Below are positions 8,166 to 16,935 of a stretch of 64,000 nucleotides of DNA, one piece after another (position 1 is the stretch's first letter; each line of letters opens with the position of its first letter). The position numbers and the translations under genes were made by a program. Origin of the DNA: Pseudomonadota bacterium. GTDB lineage: Bacteria; Pseudomonadota; Gammaproteobacteria; Steroidobacterales; JBCBZW01. Under the pieces are notes generated by a model that was given only the letters and a program-made list of their open reading frames with translations, ran no database searches and was not told the DNA's origin. The DNA is taken from the NCBI GenBank assembly GCA_039815145.1, contig JBCBZW010000018.1:1-64000 (forward strand), given 5' to 3'.

Positions 8166-8843
8166 TTAGAAAAACACCGTGAAGCCGCCGTGGGCTTCCA
8201 GGTTGGTGGTGGTCTCAGGCTCCCCCAGGATGTCCAGATCGAAGAGGTGACCGCGCGCCGTGGCGTGCAGTGCCAGCCAATCCTTGACGTAGAAGCGATA
8301 GCCCAATCCTGCGCTGATCGTGAAGCGACTGTCGCCCGCGAACTCCGTGCTGCCGGCGCCTGCCGTCAGGTACAGCGATGAGTTGAAGGCGCGTTTCTTG
8401 CCCATGAACACCTCGCCCGGCAGCAGATTGAGGCCGAGCGAGAAGTTGTAATAGGTGAGCTGACGATCGTCCGGCAGCAGCAGCTCCGCGCCACCGCTCA
8501 ACTCCTCGAAGCTCGTGAGGCCCGCCTCTGAGCGGCCGTAGCTCGCCTCGGCGTAGAAGGCCTGGGTCACGTGGTAGGCGGCGCGCACGCCGACCAGGGA
8601 GTTGGTGCCGAAGTCCTCGATGCTCATGATGCCGCCGAAGACACCGATCTCGAAGTTCTCCGTGTCGATCTTGGCCTGGCGGACCTCGCGGGTCTCGATG
8701 TCCGGTTCGAACACGAGCGTTAGCGTTTCCTCATCGCCGTCTTCGGCCTCGGCGTCCTTGTTGCCGCCGCCGAAGATGGCGCAACCGCTCAGGGCGAAGG
8801 CCAGCGTCAGGTTCAGAAGAAGAACGAGAAACCGAGTTTCCAT
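8166..8843 (-). CDS. Outer-membrane beta-barrel lipoprotein
   Basis: 225 residues with lipobox ALSGC, an acidic linker (NKDAEAEDGDEE) and then a beta-rich C-terminal part ending HGGFTVFF, again with a terminal phenylalanine. It resembles the outer membrane beta-barrel domain family often found with TlpA/DUF4266 clusters (TIGR04565-like, from memory). A lipidated barrel is unusual, so the lipobox cysteine may instead be cleaved like a normal signal. Its start overlaps the 3' end of the upstream SH3 gene by 31 bases, implying translational coupling. Function unknown. Confidence 0.72.
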   Translation of the reverse strand: METRFLVLLLNLTLAFALSGCAIFGGGNKDAEAEDGDEETLTLVFEPDIETREVRQAKIDTENFEIGVFGGIMSIEDFGTNSLVGVRAAYHVTQAFYAEASYGRSEAGLTSFEELSGGAELLLPDDRQLTYYNFSLGLNLLPGEVFMGKKRAFNSSLYLTAGAGSTEFAGDSRFTISAGLGYRFYVKDWLALHATARGHLFDLDILGEPETTTNLEAHGGFTVFF

Positions 8844-9556
8844 TCAAAAATCTCCTCGTTCTCTTCGCGCTCGGTGAGCACGACGTAACCGTTGTACTCA
8901 GCTCGGGCCATGAAGCGACGGGTCAGGTAAGCGCGCACGCCGAAGGTAGCGGTGGCGACGGGGTCCGTGCGGTCCTCCACCTGCACCAGGGTGGCGTTGG
9001 GGGAGGTGTTGATCACGCCGGCGCCGATGCCGAAGTACGGCGAGGCGCGCCAGCGCGGGAAAAAGGTGTTCACCATGCGGCCCTGGCCGATCAGGCTGTT
9101 GGAGACTCGCCCGAGGGCCTGCGAGGCCTGAATCTCCAGCGCCAGGTTGGGGCTCAGGGCGAGCGCACCGTAGCCCGTGAGCACGTTGGCGCCGCCGAAA
9201 TCGCCGGTCATGAAGCCCATCTCGAGGCGCCGGTTGCCCAGCTCGTCTAGGCCTGCGTTCTTCAGGATGACCTCATCGCCGTTGGAGAGGATCGTGCGCG
9301 CAAGATCCTCGCGCGAGACCCAGCCGACGTAATCGCGCGCCGTGCGGATCTTGTACCAATCCGTGCGCCGCTTTAGAACTTCGATAGGCTCGCCGCGATC
9401 TGCGATCTGGGTCACAGGATAGCCAGAGTGTGGACCGGTTCGCAGTTCCAGATAGGGATCGGCGACCGTCAGCAGCACGGGTGCTTTGCGCGCCCAGCCG
9501 GCACTGCTCATGAGCACCAGGCATACGGCGATGACAGCGGTTAGCACACGTGACAC
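8813..9556 (-). CDS. SH3-domain / outer-membrane beta-barrel protein
   Basis: A 247-residue exported protein. After the signal peptide (ending AGWARKAP), residues about 25-85 form a bacterial SH3 domain (VADPYLELRTGPHSGYPV... WYKIRTARDYVGWVSREDL). The remainder is beta-strand rich and ends KLGFSFFF, like a barrel. I chose the GTG at 9556 because CGAGG lies five bases upstream and the signal peptide then begins cleanly; an ATG at 9613 would overlap the previous gene by 47 bases and add a poor N-terminus. Bacterial SH3 domains bind peptidoglycan or proteins. It is the first gene of the five-gene envelope cluster, 10 bp after the HzsA-like gene. Confidence 0.75.
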   Translation of the reverse strand: MSRVLTAVIAVCLVLMSSAGWARKAPVLLTVADPYLELRTGPHSGYPVTQIADRGEPIEVLKRRTDWYKIRTARDYVGWVSREDLARTILSNGDEVILKNAGLDELGNRRLEMGFMTGDFGGANVLTGYGALALSPNLALEIQASQALGRVSNSLIGQGRMVNTFFPRWRASPYFGIGAGVINTSPNATLVQVEDRTDPVATATFGVRAYLTRRFMARAEYNGYVVLTEREENEEIFEWKLGFSFFF

Positions 9557-9566
9557 GGCAGCCTCG

Positions 9567-12269
9567 TCAGTCCACGGGGGCAGCAAACGGGTTGTTATAG
9601 TACTGGGCGCCAACGTCTAACCACTCGCTGATGAGTCTCAGTTCTGCAGCGGAGAGATAGCCCTCGTGCACGCCGCCCGGTGCGAACACGGCGAAGAACC
9701 GCGTCGACGCGTTGGCGCCATTCGCCGTTGCCGGGGGCGCCACGTTCTCTGTCGCAAAGATCGGTAAGCCCGTATCCGGGTCGATCCCCACCTGTATCTG
9801 GGCGTCCACTAAAACGCCCGCCACGAGGTCCTGCACGGTGTCGCCAAACAGCAACTCCCGGAATGACTTGAACTGGTCGGCCTCCTGATCGGAAGGACCG
9901 TCGCCTAGATCGAGCTGCGCCGCAGGTACCTGCAGCACACCGGCCGGATCTGCCGGGCTGTGACAGGCGATGCAGGTGTTGTCCTGGATCACGGTCATGT
10001 CCACCTCGTCGAGGATCAGGCGCGGCACGCTCCAGATCGGGTGGATGTGCTCCTCGTAGTTGATGGTCGTGCGGCAGGCTGCGCTCCAGGCCTGCACACA
10101 GGCCTCCAGGGTTGGCGGCGCGGTCTCGAGGTCGGCGTAGCTGAAGGCGAAGCTCGCATCGGCGGCGCGGCCCGCGGCGTCCTCGTCGGTCCACACATCC
10201 TGGTAGACGATGTCGACGCTCGGGCGTAGGGCGTTGCAGTTATCGGTGGCGCAGCTGATCCGCGTGCGCGCCTCGGCCATGGTTTCGCCGAAGTCCGCGA
10301 AGATCTCCGGGTTGGTATTGGGGAAGGGCGCCGAGGTGGTGAGGGCGCCCGGGTTGGCCGGTTCGAAGGCGTCCATGCGCCCGTGGCTCAGGGGGCTGTC
10401 CGGGTCGTGGCAGCCGTTGCATTCCATGATCTCCCCGCCCTGCACGCTGAGCCAGGTGCGATGGGCGCTGCCCACCCGGTGGCCGTCGGCATCGAGCAGG
10501 GAGAGGGAGAAGGCGACGTCGGCTGGCACCATCACGCGCACGGAGCCGTCCGGCTCCACCGGCGCGTAGCCGAGGATCTCGCGGAAGCCGAGGCCACGGT
10601 TGGGGCCGAAGGCGATGTCGGGGATCTCGAAGATGTCCTCGTCGGGGATCGAGACCGCCTTGGTCAGGCGCACGAAGCGTACGGGGCGATCCGCGGCCAT
10701 GCTCAGGGCCGGGTCGGCGAGGGTGGCGATGTCGGCGGTGGCCTCGCCGTCGAAGTCGTAGACGCTGCGGATGTGGATCACGCCCACGCCCTCATCGGCG
10801 AAGGTCTGATCGAACTCCTCGCCCGCATCGCCGGGCAGGATGATGGTGGGCAGGGGACGCGGCTGGGTCGCCACCACGTCCGTGTACATCACGCCTTCCT
10901 CGGGCTGCAGGATCGGCAGCTGCGTGTCCGTCTCCAGGTCGTACAGCCATACGCCGTAGAGCGGCGGGGCCGGGACGGCGTTGGGGTTCTCGAGGTCCGC
11001 CTCGGTGCAGGGGCCGATGCGCGACTCACCCGAGTCCGGGTCCGTGATCGTCAGGCGGCACTGGCTCCAGGTCACGAGCAGGCGATTGGTGCCGTCGAAG
11101 AGGGGGAACACGCTGGAGTAGCGTCCCCCCGGCGAGGGGTCCTGCTCCGTGTCGACCAGGTTGATCGTGGCCGGCACCTGGGCGGGGCCGTTCAGCACCC
11201 CGAGATTCTGCGCCAGGGGCTGGGTGTTCTCGAAGTAGTTGGCGACGTCGATGAGCTGCAGGTCGCCGCCGTAGTTGTTGGTGACGAAGGGGCGGACCAG
11301 GGCGATGATCCGCCCGTCCGGCATCTCCTGCGGCTCGAGGAAGTGGATCTCGCTCTCGTTGGTGCCGGTCATGTGGCTCTCGGCGCCGTAGAGCAGTTCG
11401 ATGCCGCTGCCGTCGGGGCGCATCTTGTAGAGGTGGATGCCCTCGGCGCCGCCGTTGCTGTTGTCCCAGCGGCTGAACACCACCTCGCCGGACTGCAGGA
11501 TGCTGGGGTCCTGGTCGTGGCTCTGGTTGTAGGTCACCTGGGTGAGGTTTGCGCCGTTAGCGTCGATCACGTGCAGCACGAAGGCCGGCTCGTTGCCGTC
11601 TTCATCGAGGGCTTGGAACTGGGGCTTGCCCTCGTCCAGCAGCACGGCGCTGGAGCGGCGCTGGCGGGTTGAGCTGAAGATGATGCGCCCGTCCGGCAGG
11701 TAGGCGGGCGAGATGTCGTGGCCCTGTTCCGCGGTCAGGTCTGAGGAAATCACGCGCGAGAGCGTGTCCGTGAGCAGGTCGTACTGCCAGATGTTCCAGG
11801 TCGGTTGCTCTTCCTCATCAAGATCCGGACGTGGGGGGAAGCGCATGGCGAAGAGCACGGCGTTGCCGTCGAAGGCGAGGGTCAGGTCGCGGATATCGAC
11901 GCCCGGGAACACGAACTCCGGGTCATCCACCAGGGTGGCGTACTCCGCCTCGAGCTCGACCAGGAAGGTCTCCGTGAGGTGGGTTTCCAAGGATGTGGGG
12001 GAGGCGCGATCGCGAAGGAAGAGCTCGGCGCCGCCGGCGAAATCGATCAGCGCGCGCGCATCGAGTTCGATCAGCTCGCCCGCCTCGTCGACGGGGAGGT
12101 CGCGCTTAACATAAGCGATAGGAAAATCGATCACCACCGGGTCCGCTTCCTGCCCCGACCCGAAGCCGATGCCGCCGTCGAGGGGGTTGGTGCTGTCACC
12201 GCCGCTGCAGGCGGCGAGGATGGCGAACATGGGGGCCGTGAGGACCAGCGTCTTCAGCTTGGCTTTCAC
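9567..12269 (-). CDS. HzsA-like diheme lipoprotein with beta-propeller
   Basis: A 900-residue lipoprotein (lipobox ILAAC) from a GTG at 12269 with GGAG seven bases upstream. The N-terminal half carries TolB/PD40-type propeller blades (DISPAYLPDGRIIFSSTRQR, QDPSILQSGEVVFSRWD). The C-terminal half has two c-type heme motifs, CNGCH near residue 618 and CIACH near 764, and resembles the widely distributed 'HzsA-related' proteins that share the middle domain of hydrazine synthase alpha. There are no anammox partners here, so hydrazine synthesis is not implied. It is probably a periplasmic or outer-membrane electron-transfer or oxidative protein. It is divergent from the riboswitch-led cytochrome operon at 13130 and directly precedes the SH3/TlpA cluster. 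Confidence 0.8.
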   Translation of the reverse strand: MKAKLKTLVLTAPMFAILAACSGGDSTNPLDGGIGFGSGQEADPVVIDFPIAYVKRDLPVDEAGELIELDARALIDFAGGAELFLRDRASPTSLETHLTETFLVELEAEYATLVDDPEFVFPGVDIRDLTLAFDGNAVLFAMRFPPRPDLDEEEQPTWNIWQYDLLTDTLSRVISSDLTAEQGHDISPAYLPDGRIIFSSTRQRRSSAVLLDEGKPQFQALDEDGNEPAFVLHVIDANGANLTQVTYNQSHDQDPSILQSGEVVFSRWDNSNGGAEGIHLYKMRPDGSGIELLYGAESHMTGTNESEIHFLEPQEMPDGRIIALVRPFVTNNYGGDLQLIDVANYFENTQPLAQNLGVLNGPAQVPATINLVDTEQDPSPGGRYSSVFPLFDGTNRLLVTWSQCRLTITDPDSGESRIGPCTEADLENPNAVPAPPLYGVWLYDLETDTQLPILQPEEGVMYTDVVATQPRPLPTIILPGDAGEEFDQTFADEGVGVIHIRSVYDFDGEATADIATLADPALSMAADRPVRFVRLTKAVSIPDEDIFEIPDIAFGPNRGLGFREILGYAPVEPDGSVRVMVPADVAFSLSLLDADGHRVGSAHRTWLSVQGGEIMECNGCHDPDSPLSHGRMDAFEPANPGALTTSAPFPNTNPEIFADFGETMAEARTRISCATDNCNALRPSVDIVYQDVWTDEDAAGRAADASFAFSYADLETAPPTLEACVQAWSAACRTTINYEEHIHPIWSVPRLILDEVDMTVIQDNTCIACHSPADPAGVLQVPAAQLDLGDGPSDQEADQFKSFRELLFGDTVQDLVAGVLVDAQIQVGIDPDTGLPIFATENVAPPATANGANASTRFFAVFAPGGVHEGYLSAAELRLISEWLDVGAQYYNNPFAAPVD

Positions 12270-12880
12270 CGTATCGCTCCGTTCGGGTGAGGAGTGGGCT
12301 GCGAGGGGGTGGGTCGGGAACGCCGTTGGAGTACCGGCGGTTGACCTATCCCCTCGCGAGTGGGCAGCGTGAGTGCATTTTGTTGCATGGATTCGCGCGA
12401 TTTCGCGCGGTGCACGCGCCTCGACGACGCTGCCGCTGCGTCGACGTCGAGGATGATGGACAGGGGGGTATCCGCGGTCCGTGATCATGTTCACATCCGT
12501 CCTCCCGTACACGGCCCCGCGACGCTACGACGTGATGGAGATCGCGTGGGCCAGCTGATCAATGTGATGTACATCGAACTTCGGAATCGAAGCGGGCCCT
12601 CGAAGGGGTGTTGTGCTTCTCCCACTGGGGTCCCGAAGACGTGCACGGTTCACGCTCTGCGCATATCGCGCGGGTGCCTTAGAGGCGTAGCTATGAAGGC
12701 GATCAAATCAAAAAGGTGGGGTCTTCCCCAGTCGTCGCGATAATGCGACGTCGCAGCTTGGAGACGTTTGCGAGGCAGGGGATGCTGTGTGGAAATCGTC
12801 TCGCATCCGGGGGCTGCAATCGCTGATGGCGGGCGCTCCCGGGGGGTCGTGTCGAGGAGGGGAAGAAGCCTCGATACGAG

Positions 12881-12975
12881 TTGGATGAACTGTTAATGGC
12901 ATACCCGTCGAAAGGCGGGGACGCAAAGCTACCGGTCTAAGGGCAAGAGGCCTAGGACAGCGGAGTTGCCAGGAA
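12881..12975 (+). promoter_or_regulatory. Cyclic-di-GMP-I (GEMM-I) riboswitch aptamer
   Basis: The GEMM-I core is present in order. GGCATACC (12898-12905) corresponds to the conserved GGCAAACC. CCCGTC-GAAA-GGCGGG (12904-12919) is a six-pair hairpin capped by the docking GAAA tetraloop. GGGACGCAAAGC (12918-12929) is the near-invariant linker. ACCGGTCTAA follows, then the second helix with CCTAGGACAGCGG, and finally GTTGCCA (12965-12971), which closes the base helix. It lies about 160 nt upstream of the cytochrome gene at 13130, on the same strand, in an otherwise gene-free 860-bp region. The ligand-contact base before CATACC appears to be G rather than A, which would favour c-di-GMP over cGAMP; that alignment is from memory. 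Confidence 0.9.
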
Positions 12976-13000
12976 GTCGAGGCCGCTTTGAGCTGGCCTG

Positions 13001-13030
13001 CGGGTTGATCAAAAAATCGCCCGTCTTTCC
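13001..13030 (+). terminator. Candidate expression-platform hairpin of the riboswitch; rest of 12270-13129 has no gene
   Basis: CGGG (13001-13004) and CCCG (13020-13023) close a stem extended by GA/TC and followed by TCTTTCC. A second small hairpin, AGGCC/GGCCT, lies just before it at about 12980-12999. Either could be the ligand-controlled terminator. From 12270 to 12880 I see only leader and promoter sequence for the divergent genes, including a CGCG-rich palindrome near 12390-12410. Confidence 0.35.
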
Positions 13031-13129
13031 TAGCCACGCTCACCGCTTTGCTTGTGCTTCTTCAGCGCTGATCGGCCTGAAGGGCGCGTCCCCAAAAATC
13101 GACAGAACACTAGTCGGACGGTAATCGAA

Positions 13130-14380
13130 ATGAGCGCCAATCCAATAGCGAATATCTCGCGCCTACGCCATGGCGACCGGCAGGATGCTTGCCGATATGG
13201 TCATAGCGATCAAGATACCCGCATTGCACGACGTGTAATCCTCTGGTCCCACTACCTGCTGGTGGGTCTGCTGTTCCTCGGGGTGGTGGCCTACGCCGGC
13301 CCGCGCGAGCAAGCCCAACGTATGCACAACCGCTTGGCCGGCGTGCCGCCGAGTGCCAGTGTGCTGGACGAGATGACCACGTTGATCGCCGAGGGCGACA
13401 CGGCTGCTGCCGCCGAGCTGGCGATGAGCAACGACGCCTTCTACAACGTCACGCTAAAGAACTGGATCTCACCGTGGACCAACGAGGAGCGCGAGGTCTT
13501 CGTGCCCCTCAACGATTACACGGCCACGGTGATCGGCATGATCCGCGACGACGTGCCCTTCAACACCCTGTTCTCCGCCGACATCCTCTACGTGGGCTCG
13601 GGCAACGGCTTGCCGCCGTACTCGATGACCAACAACGATCACTACGAAGAGCTGGAAGCGCGCGGCCTGCCCCTGCAGGACGTGCTCCAGCGCCGCACCC
13701 AGTCCGCGCTCACGGACCTGCCGCCCCAGGGCATCGCCGGCATCTTCACCACGCGCCAGGCGGCGCAGGCCTACTTCATCATGGGCACCAACCGCGCCAT
13801 GTTCCGTTTCATGCTGATGGATCACATGTGCCGTGACCTGGAGCAGGTGCAGGACACCACGCGCACGCCGGACCGCATTCGCCAGGACGTCTCGCGCAGC
13901 CCCGGTGGCGACAGCCGCGTGTTCCTGAACAACTGCGTGAGTTGCCACAGCGGCATGGACCCGATGGCCGGCGCCTTCGCCTACTACGACTACGACGTGG
14001 ACTTAGGGCGCATCATCTACACCCCGAACCAGGTGCAACCGAAGTACTCCCTCAACAACGCCACCTTTGCGCCGGGCTACATCACCACCGACGACAGTTG
14101 GGCCAACTACTGGCGCGAGGGCATCCACGCCTCGATCGGCTGGAGCGCGAACCTGACCGGCAGCGGCAACGGCGCCGCCTCCATGGGCGATGAGCTCGCC
14201 AACTCGCAGGAGTTCGCGTCCTGCCAGGTGCGCAAGGTGTTCCGTAACGTCTGCCTGCGCGATCCGGTCGATGCGGCCGACCGCGGCCAGATCGACACCA
14301 TGGTGTCGGCCTTTCAGACCGACGGATATCGGATGAAGCAGGTGTTCGCGGAATCCGCGGCCTACTGCATGGGCGAGTAA
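13130..14380 (+). CDS. Exported cytochrome c-domain protein, first gene of the riboswitch operon
   Basis: 416 residues from ATG 13130. An unusually long N-terminal stretch precedes one hydrophobic signal or anchor segment (YLLVGLLFLGVVAYAG). One heme-binding motif, CVSCH, occurs in NNCVSCHSGMDPMAGAF, resembling the DUF1588/PSD1-type cytochrome domains. Upstream text such as NWISPWTNEEREVFVPLNDY and MFRFMLMDHMC suggests an alpha-helical DUF1592-like body, but this is uncertain. It is co-directional with, and 13 bp from, the LamG/diheme lipoprotein gene and then a Tat-exported protein. The start is poorly determined; an upstream TTG at 13052 would leave a less likely N-terminus. Inferred role: periplasmic electron transfer under c-di-GMP control. 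Confidence 0.75.
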   Translation: MSANPIANISRLRHGDRQDACRYGHSDQDTRIARRVILWSHYLLVGLLFLGVVAYAGPREQAQRMHNRLAGVPPSASVLDEMTTLIAEGDTAAAAELAMSNDAFYNVTLKNWISPWTNEEREVFVPLNDYTATVIGMIRDDVPFNTLFSADILYVGSGNGLPPYSMTNNDHYEELEARGLPLQDVLQRRTQSALTDLPPQGIAGIFTTRQAAQAYFIMGTNRAMFRFMLMDHMCRDLEQVQDTTRTPDRIRQDVSRSPGGDSRVFLNNCVSCHSGMDPMAGAFAYYDYDVDLGRIIYTPNQVQPKYSLNNATFAPGYITTDDSWANYWREGIHASIGWSANLTGSGNGAASMGDELANSQEFASCQVRKVFRNVCLRDPVDAADRGQIDTMVSAFQTDGYRMKQVFAESAAYCMGE

Positions 14381-14393
14381 GGGAGTCACGACA

Positions 14394-16904
14394 ATGAAAC
14401 ACGAATCGAATCGTCTCGTGCCCGCCTCGCCCTTGCGCGGATTGAGCGCTGTGGCACGGCCGGCAGCATGGTTAGCGACCGCAGCCCTCGCCGTCCTGGC
14501 TGGCTGTGGTGGTGAGAGCACGGTGCCCCTGCCCGTGACCGACATCGGCACCGGCGGTGACGCCGCCTACAACGGTCCGCCGGCAGCCACCCCCGAGGTC
14601 GCGGCCTTCAAGAACCAGGTGTGGGACCCGATCGTGGAGGAGGGCGGCTGTCAGGGCTGTCACTTCACGGGCGGCCAGGCCCCCACCTTCATGCGCAACG
14701 ACGACATCAACCTGGCCTTCGAGGATGCGCGAGCGCTCCTCGACCAGGGCTCGCCCGAGCTGTCCCGCCTGTCCACCAAGGTGGGCGGTGGCCACAACTG
14801 CTGGCTGGCCTCGGATCAGGCCTGTGCCGATCGCATGACCGCCTGGATTGGCCTCTTCGCCTTCGAGGTGGCCGGTGGTGAGGGCCCGAGCGATGGTCGG
14901 GAGATCATCTTGACGCCGCCGCCGATCAAGGACGTGGGTGCGAGCAAGGCCTTCCCGTCGGATCCGGCTCTGTACGCCGCGACCGTGCAGCCGCTGCTGG
15001 TGACCTACTGTTCGGGTTGCCACGCGACGAGCGCGGCACTGGCCCAGTCGCCCTACCTCGGCAACGCCGATCCGGTCACCTCCTACGAGGCGGCCAAGGC
15101 GCGTATCGACCTCAACACCCCCGCCAACTCTCGCCTGGTGCTGCGCCTCGAAGACGAGTTCCACAACTGCTGGGGCGATTGCGTCGCCAATGGCGCCGAG
15201 ATGCAGGCAGCGATCGAAGCCTTCGCCGATCAGATCGATCCGACGGAGGTCGATCCCTCGCTGCTCACCAGCAAGGCCCTCACGCTGTTCGACGGCTCCC
15301 TCGCCAGCGGCGGCAGCCGGGTGGAGAACAACGTGATCGCGCTCTACGAGTTCAAGAGCGGCCAGGGCAACACGGCCTTCGACACCAGCGGTGTATCGCC
15401 CGCCCTCGATCTCACCATCAGCGGTGACTTCGACTGGGTCGGCGGCTTCGGCATCGACCTGCGCAGCGGCAAGGCCCAGGGCTCCACCACCAACAGCTCC
15501 AAGCTCCACGAGCTCATCACCCAGACCGGTGAGTACTCGATCGAAGCGTGGGTGGTGCCGGCCAACGTGACCCAGGAAGAAGCGCGCATCGTCAGCTACT
15601 CGGCGGGCGTGTTCCAGCGCAACTTCACCCTGTCGCAGACCCTCTACAGCTACGACGCCTTCAACCGTTCCAGCGTCACCGACGCCAACGGCGAGCCCGT
15701 GCTGACCACCTTCGCTGACGACGAGGATCTGCAGGCCACCCTGCAGCACGTGGTGGTGACCTACGACGCGCTCCTCGGCCGCCGCATCTACGTGAACGGC
15801 GTGTTCACCGACGACTTCGACGCCGGTGGCGGCAGCCTCGCCGACTGGGACGACACCTACGCTTTCGTACTGGGTAACGAGGTATCCAACGACCGTGCCT
15901 TCTCCGGCGTCATCCGCCTGGTGGCGATCCACAACCGCGTGCTCACCCAGGAGCAGATCCAGCGCAACTTCGATGCCGGCGTCGGCGAGAAGTTCTTCCT
16001 GCTCTTCAACGTGGCGGACCTGGTGGAGCTGCCGGCGGCCTACGTGATGTTCGAAGTCAGCCGCTTCGATAGCTACAGCTATCTCTTCGAGGAGCCGCGC
16101 TTCATCAGCCTGGACACCTCGGTGATCCCCGACAACATCCCCTTGGAGGGTATGCGCATCGGGGTGAACGGCGGCGAGCCGACCGTGGGTCAGGCCTACG
16201 CCAACCTGGATGTGATGCTGAACACCGCCAACTACGATCCCGCCGAGGGGCAGTTCCTGTCCACCATCGGCACCATCGTGGCTCTCGATCAGGGACCGGA
16301 CGCGGATGAGTTCTTCCTCACCTTCGATCGCATCGGCAACAACGAGAACGTGCGCACGGACGATGCCGCCCTCGCCCCGCCGCCCGCGGTGGACGGTGAG
16401 GAGACGCCGGACATCGGCATCCGCACCTTCGCCGAGATCAACGCCACCATGGAGGCGGTGACCGGCGTGGACAGCCAGAGCGAGTCGGTGCGTACCACCT
16501 ACGACCTGATTCGCCAGCAGCTGCCCACGGTGGACGCGCTGGGCGGCTTCCTGTCCTCGCAGCAGATCGCGGTGGCCCAGCTCGCCATCGAGTACTGCAA
16601 CACCCTGGTGGACGACACGGGCGCTCGCGGCAGCTACTTCCCGGGCTTCAACTTCGGTGAAGCACCGAACGCGGCCTTCGGCAATGCGGCGCAGCGGGAT
16701 CTGGTGATCGATCCACTGCTCGCCAACATGATGGGCGATGGGGTGGGTACCCAGCCGGTGCCGGCAGACGTGCGCGATGAGCTGAATGCACTCATCGATC
16801 GTCTGACCACCTGCGGCAACGCGTGCCCCGCCGACAAGACCGGCACCATCGTCAAGGCCGTGTGCTCCAGCGTGCTCGGCAGCGCTGTGACCCTGGTCCA
16901 GTGA
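14394..16904 (+). CDS. LamG-domain lipoprotein with two c-type heme modules
   Basis: 836 residues. A signal peptide with lipobox VLAGC leads into two consecutive heme modules of about 90 residues: CQGCH (near residue 86) trailed by GGGHNCWLASDQAC, and CSGCH (near 205) trailed by EFHNCWGDCVANGAEMQAAI. Residues about 310-540 form a LamG/concanavalin A-like domain (NVIALYEFKSGQGNTAFDTS ... YSIEAWVVPANVTQEE ... RRIYVNGVFTDDF). The remaining 300 residues are unassigned but contain a possible third helical region. LamG domains bind carbohydrates or proteins, so this may link substrate binding to electron transfer on the outer surface. Middle gene of the riboswitch operon, 31 bp before the Tat protein gene. 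Confidence 0.85.
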   Translation: MKHESNRLVPASPLRGLSAVARPAAWLATAALAVLAGCGGESTVPLPVTDIGTGGDAAYNGPPAATPEVAAFKNQVWDPIVEEGGCQGCHFTGGQAPTFMRNDDINLAFEDARALLDQGSPELSRLSTKVGGGHNCWLASDQACADRMTAWIGLFAFEVAGGEGPSDGREIILTPPPIKDVGASKAFPSDPALYAATVQPLLVTYCSGCHATSAALAQSPYLGNADPVTSYEAAKARIDLNTPANSRLVLRLEDEFHNCWGDCVANGAEMQAAIEAFADQIDPTEVDPSLLTSKALTLFDGSLASGGSRVENNVIALYEFKSGQGNTAFDTSGVSPALDLTISGDFDWVGGFGIDLRSGKAQGSTTNSSKLHELITQTGEYSIEAWVVPANVTQEEARIVSYSAGVFQRNFTLSQTLYSYDAFNRSSVTDANGEPVLTTFADDEDLQATLQHVVVTYDALLGRRIYVNGVFTDDFDAGGGSLADWDDTYAFVLGNEVSNDRAFSGVIRLVAIHNRVLTQEQIQRNFDAGVGEKFFLLFNVADLVELPAAYVMFEVSRFDSYSYLFEEPRFISLDTSVIPDNIPLEGMRIGVNGGEPTVGQAYANLDVMLNTANYDPAEGQFLSTIGTIVALDQGPDADEFFLTFDRIGNNENVRTDDAALAPPPAVDGEETPDIGIRTFAEINATMEAVTGVDSQSESVRTTYDLIRQQLPTVDALGGFLSSQQIAVAQLAIEYCNTLVDDTGARGSYFPGFNFGEAPNAAFGNAAQRDLVIDPLLANMMGDGVGTQPVPADVRDELNALIDRLTTCGNACPADKTGTIVKAVCSSVLGSAVTLVQ

Positions 16905-16935
16905 CCCGATAACAAGATTTACGAGGAATACTGAC

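Noticed and set aside
9567-12269. Hydrazine synthase / anammox metabolism
   Set aside because: Only a distant alpha-subunit-like domain is present. No beta/gamma subunits or hydrazine dehydrogenase are visible, and related proteins are common in non-anammox bacteria.
12708-13043. 111-codon minus-strand frame in the leader region
   Set aside because: It covers the riboswitch aptamer, has no ribosome site or family, and its composition is unlike the neighbouring proteins.
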